Assembly (NCBI GenBank): GCA_012026855.1
Contig: VEOV01000011.1
Span: 1-37,014 of the forward strand
DNA from: Geobacter sp.
GTDB taxonomy: Bacteria > Desulfobacterota > Desulfuromonadia > Geobacterales > DSM-12255
Reading direction: 5' to 3'
DNA length: 37,014 nucleotides
Shown here: positions 33,631-37,014 of the stretch, in pieces
How the letters are laid out: each line of letters opens with the position of its first letter
Position numbering within the stretch: position 1 is the first letter of the stretch
Translations under genes and position numbers: made by a program
The notes under the pieces: generated by a model
Seen by the model: the letters and a program-made list of their open reading frames with translations, nothing else
The model's database searches: none
What the model was told of the DNA's origin: nothing

Positions 33631-36201
33631 TTACTCGGAATCGACAATCTCGGCTTCACCCAGTTCATCAATCAGCTCGTCATCTTCTCCGCCCTCTTCC
33701 TGATCATCCTTTTCAGCCAGTTTGGCAACTGCCACGATCCGCTCTTCAGTCTCTGTCACCATGAGACGGACCCCTTGAGTGTTCCTGCCGATGATGGAGA
33801 AGCCGGCAACCGGCACGCGCAGTATTTTCCCCTGATCCGAGATCAGCATCATGTCGTTCTCGTCAGTCACCTGCTTGATGCCTACCACACAACCGTTTCT
33901 GTCGGTTGTCTTGATGGTGATGACCCCTTTGCCGCCGCGGCTCTGGGCGCGATATTCACCCAGCTCGGTCCGCTTGCCGAAGCCGTTCTCGGTGACCGTG
34001 AAGATGGTTGAACCGGTCAGATCATTGACGATCTCCATGCCGATGACAACATCATCATCCTCAAGGGTCATGCCCCGCACACCACGGGTTACGCGCCCCT
34101 GGGGACGGGCATCCTCCTCGCTGAAGCGGATCGACTTGCCGTTCCTGGATGCAAGCAGTACGTCCTGCTTGCCGTCTGTCAGGGCTACTTCAATCAGTTT
34201 GTCGCCTTCGTCGAGATTGACCGCCAGAATGCCGCCGGCTCTCGGGTGGGAGTACTCCAGCAGCGGCGTCTTCTTGACCACACCCTGGCGGGTCGCCATC
34301 ATGATAAACTTGTCCTCGCTAAACTCACGCACCGAAAGGATGGCCGATACCTTCTCGTCCTGGGACAGGTTCAGCAGGTTGACAATCGCCTTGCCCCTGG
34401 TTGCCCGGCCACCTTCCGGCAGCTCATAAACCTTGAGCCAGTAAACCTTGCCGGCATCGGTAAAGAAGAGCAGGTAGTCCTTGGTGGAGGCGATGAAGAG
34501 GTGCTCGACAAAATCCTCGTCCTTGGTCTTGATGCCGGTCTTCCCTTTGCCGCCGCGGCGCTGGGCCCGGTAAAGGGAGACGGCGCTCCGCTTGATATAG
34601 CCGGTATGGGTAATGTTGACCACCATGTCCTCTTCGACGATGGTGTCTTCCAGGGTAATTTCGGCGGTCTGGGCAATGATTTCGGTACGGCGCGCATCAC
34701 CGAACTTCTCTTTTACCTCCAGCAGTTCGGTTTTGATAATCGCCAGAATCTCCTTCTCGGAGCCGAGAATCTCCTTCAACCGGTTGATAAAACGCAGTAC
34801 CTCGTTGTATTCGTCAACGATCTTCTCCCGCTCAAGCCCGGTCAGCCGGTGCAGCCTCATCTCCAGAATGGCCTGCGCCTGCAACTCCGACAGCTGGGTA
34901 GAGCCGCTGTAAGCGGCAGGAGCGGTTATCTGCATCCTGGCAAGCCAGGCCGGATCGGCAAACTTCCCGGCCATCAATCCTTCTTTGGCTTCAGCCGGGG
35001 TCTTGGATTCGCGAATCATTTCAATAACCGCATCCAGCCAGTCAAGGGCAATCTTCAGACCTTCGAGGATATGGGCCCTGGCCTCGGCCTTTTTCAGTTC
35101 GAAAATCGTCCGGCGGGTGACAATATCCTTACGATGGTCGATAAAGTGCCGAAGTGTCTCCTTCAGGGTCAGGATTTTCGGTCTGTTGCCGACAATGGCC
35201 AGCATGATGATGCCGAAGGAGGACTGCATCGCCGTCTGCTTGTAGAGCTGGTTCAACAGAACCTGCGGATTTTCGTCCTTTTTCAGCTCGATTACAATCC
35301 GCATGCCGTCCCGGTCCGATTCATCGCGCAAGTCGGAGATCCCTTCCAGCTTTTTCTCTCTTACCAGTTCGGCTATTTTTTCGATCAGTCTCGCCTTGTT
35401 CACCTGATAAGGAATCTCGGTAACAATGATCGACTCGCGCTCGCTCTTCTTCTGCTTTTCAATGCGCGCCCTTGCCCGCATCTGGATGATGCCGCGACCG
35501 GTGCGATAGGCGGAGATAATCCCCTCGCGACCATAGATGAAGCCGGCCGTAGGGAAATCCGGACCGGTAATGATGGTCATCAGATCTTCCAGAGGAATTG
35601 CCGGGTCTTCTATGGTGGCAATGACACCATCAACCACTTCACTGAGGTTGTGGGGCGGAATATTGGTTGCCATACCAACGGCAATACCGGATGAGCCGTT
35701 GACCAGGAGATTGGGAATCTTGGATGGGAGTACCAGCGGCTCCTGCAGGGAGTCATCATAGTTCGCTCCCATATCCACCGTCTCTTTATCCAGATCAACC
35801 AGCATCTCGTGGGCCAGCCTGGACATCCTGATTTCGGTGTAACGCATGGCAGCTGGTGAGTCGCCGTCAACGGAGCCGAAGTTCCCCTGGCCGTCCACCA
35901 TTGGGTAGCGGAGGGAAAAATCCTGGGCCATCCGAACAATGGTGTCATAGGCGGCGGTATCGCCATGGGGATGATACTTACCGATAACGTCACCGACGAC
36001 CCTGGCCGATTTTTTGTACGGCTTGTTGTAGTCGTTCCCCATGTCGTACATGGCATAGAGACAGCGCCGGTGCACCGGCTTGAAGCCGTCCCGCACGTCG
36101 GGGAGCGCCCGGCCGATGATGACCGACATGGCATAGTCCATGTAGGACTTTTTCATTTCATCTTCAATATTTACCGAAATCTTGTTTGTCTGGTTGAGCA
36201 T
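33631..36201 (-). CDS. gyrA: DNA gyrase subunit A
   Basis: 856-residue gyrase A subunit, which cleaves and religates DNA in the A2B2 complex that introduces negative supercoils. The catalytic tyrosine is Tyr121 (AAMRYTE). The quinolone-resistance region reads HPHGDTAAYDT, with Thr82 where E. coli has Ser83 and Asp86 at the Asp87 position. The GyrA box QRRGGKG is present, followed by beta-pinwheel repeats (QSRGGKGVITIKT). The C-terminus is acidic. gyrB ends 24 bases upstream. Confidence 0.98.
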   Translation of the reverse strand: MLNQTNKISVNIEDEMKKSYMDYAMSVIIGRALPDVRDGFKPVHRRCLYAMYDMGNDYNKPYKKSARVVGDVIGKYHPHGDTAAYDTIVRMAQDFSLRYPMVDGQGNFGSVDGDSPAAMRYTEIRMSRLAHEMLVDLDKETVDMGANYDDSLQEPLVLPSKIPNLLVNGSSGIAVGMATNIPPHNLSEVVDGVIATIEDPAIPLEDLMTIITGPDFPTAGFIYGREGIISAYRTGRGIIQMRARARIEKQKKSERESIIVTEIPYQVNKARLIEKIAELVREKKLEGISDLRDESDRDGMRIVIELKKDENPQVLLNQLYKQTAMQSSFGIIMLAIVGNRPKILTLKETLRHFIDHRKDIVTRRTIFELKKAEARAHILEGLKIALDWLDAVIEMIRESKTPAEAKEGLMAGKFADPAWLARMQITAPAAYSGSTQLSELQAQAILEMRLHRLTGLEREKIVDEYNEVLRFINRLKEILGSEKEILAIIKTELLEVKEKFGDARRTEIIAQTAEITLEDTIVEEDMVVNITHTGYIKRSAVSLYRAQRRGGKGKTGIKTKDEDFVEHLFIASTKDYLLFFTDAGKVYWLKVYELPEGGRATRGKAIVNLLNLSQDEKVSAILSVREFSEDKFIMMATRQGVVKKTPLLEYSHPRAGGILAVNLDEGDKLIEVALTDGKQDVLLASRNGKSIRFSEEDARPQGRVTRGVRGMTLEDDDVVIGMEIVNDLTGSTIFTVTENGFGKRTELGEYRAQSRGGKGVITIKTTDRNGCVVGIKQVTDENDMMLISDQGKILRVPVAGFSIIGRNTQGVRLMVTETEERIVAVAKLAEKDDQEEGGEDDELIDELGEAEIVDSE

Positions 36202-36225
36202 ACGTAACCTTTATAATTTCAATTA

Positions 36226-37014
36226 TTAGATATCCAGATTTGAAACATTGAGGGCATTTTTCTCGATAAAATCACGCCTTGGTTCAACCTGATCCCCCAT
36301 CAGAACGGTAAAGATCTCTTCCGCTTCCACCATATCCTCGATCTTTACCTGCAGGAGCAACCGGTTGTCCTGGTGCATGGTTGTCTCCCAGAGCTGCTCC
36401 GGGTTCATCTCGCCAAGACCTTTGTAGCGCTGGATGTAGAGCCCTTTCTTGGCAGTATCAAGGAAAAAGGCGAGCAACTCTTCACAGCTTTCCGTAACCA
36501 GCAGCTCTTTACCTTCCGAGGTCACTACGGCAGCTGCAGATCCAAGACTGTAGCGCATTTTTTTGCTGTTCTCGAAGAGCAGCGTATACTCATGGGCGGC
36601 AAGCAGGTCAAGGGTGTGCCGATCAAGCCTGATCCTCAAGTTGCCCAGCTTTACAACTGCCCTTTTTTCCGTAATATCGTATTCAAAATCAGTTCTCAGA
36701 CCTTTGATCTTCTCGAAAACCGGCGTAAGATCGGCAAACTCTTCAAACACTTCCTTGGCATTTACCGCTATGAAGAGCCTCAGCAGCTCCTCGTTAAATC
36801 CTTTTCTGACGACCTTTTCGAAGACTGACATGTAATCGATCACCTGACGCAGCACCGGTATTATCTGCTTTCCGCGCAGGGTTCGCTCACCATTGTCCAG
36901 GGTCAGGTTCATATTGTCTGTCCCTTCTTCAAGCAGGTAGCCCTGCAGGGCCGCCTCGTTTTTCAGATACTGCTCCTTCTTCCCCCGCTTGATTTTGTAG
37001 AGCGGCGGCTGGGC
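36226..37014 (-). CDS. gyrB: DNA gyrase subunit B, C-terminal part
   Basis: The last 262 residues of GyrB; the frame is open to the window edge, so the N-terminal ATPase and most of the TOPRIM domain lie beyond it. AQPPLYKIKRGKKEQYL at the edge and YIQRYKGLGEMNPEQLWETT near the end are typical GyrB motifs. A Met at 36912 is internal. It ends 24 bases before gyrA, the usual order near the chromosomal origin. Confidence 0.98.
   Translation of the reverse strand, partial: AQPPLYKIKRGKKEQYLKNEAALQGYLLEEGTDNMNLTLDNGERTLRGKQIIPVLRQVIDYMSVFEKVVRKGFNEELLRLFIAVNAKEVFEEFADLTPVFEKIKGLRTDFEYDITEKRAVVKLGNLRIRLDRHTLDLLAAHEYTLLFENSKKMRYSLGSAAAVVTSEGKELLVTESCEELLAFFLDTAKKGLYIQRYKGLGEMNPEQLWETTMHQDNRLLLQVKIEDMVEAEEIFTVLMGDQVEPRRDFIEKNALNVSNLDI

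Noticed and set aside
34246..35694. A 482-codon open frame on the plus strand
   Set aside because: It lies antisense to gyrA, which is complete and conserved; no ribosome-binding site or recognisable domain.
1..37014. CRISPR arrays, insertion sequences, rRNA genes
   Set aside because: No regularly spaced repeats, transposase-like frames or rRNA sequence were seen on either strand.

Overview
The window looks like a chromosomal segment of a Geobacter-type deltaproteobacterium (Geobacterales/Desulfuromonadales). This is inferred from gene content (many multidomain sensor kinases, HD-GYP and HEAT-repeat proteins, a MocR/DUF2917 pair, an AhbD-like radical SAM gene beside hemE) and from moderate GC; it is not proven from the sequence. 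No insertion sequence, prophage, CRISPR array or integrase was seen. Because gyrB and gyrA end the window and usually lie near dnaA, the replication origin is probably just beyond the right edge.

Left part (1-9150, mostly + strand): the 3' part of ileS, lspA, and a histidine kinase fused to a periplasmic ABC-type binding domain. A divergent pair follows, a DUF2917 protein (-) and a MocR-type GntR/aminotransferase regulator (+), with inverted repeats between them. The regulator leads into tatD and tcdA. A monocistronic ferritin-like (rubrerythrin-domain) gene follows with its own promoter and terminator.

Middle part (9150-21960): a small exported or membrane hypothetical (-), a CheR-like methyltransferase (+), an orphan FabH-type ketosynthase (-), a small membrane protein (-), a short HEAT protein (+), and a translationally coupled HEAT/HD-GYP pair (-). 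Then come radA, a DksA/TraR zinc protein, a cytoplasmic GAF histidine kinase, tRNA-Ala(CGC), a cupin and two SAM methyltransferases (all +). A gene-poor stretch of about 350 bases after these holds a possible small transcript with a 20-codon ORF.

Right part (21970-37014, all - strand): reading leftward from the right edge, gyrB, gyrA, a HEAT protein, gpsA, a membrane histidine kinase, a receiver-PAS-kinase hybrid, a membrane TPR protein and a GAF/HD-GYP protein follow each other with gaps of at most 24 bases or with overlaps. A separate promoter then drives the radical SAM gene, hemE and slyX, ending at a bidirectional terminator. The membrane kinase, the hybrid kinase and the HD-GYP protein look like a sensing-to-c-di-GMP module embedded behind housekeeping genes. 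The membrane kinase has lost both glycines of its ATP-binding G1 box.
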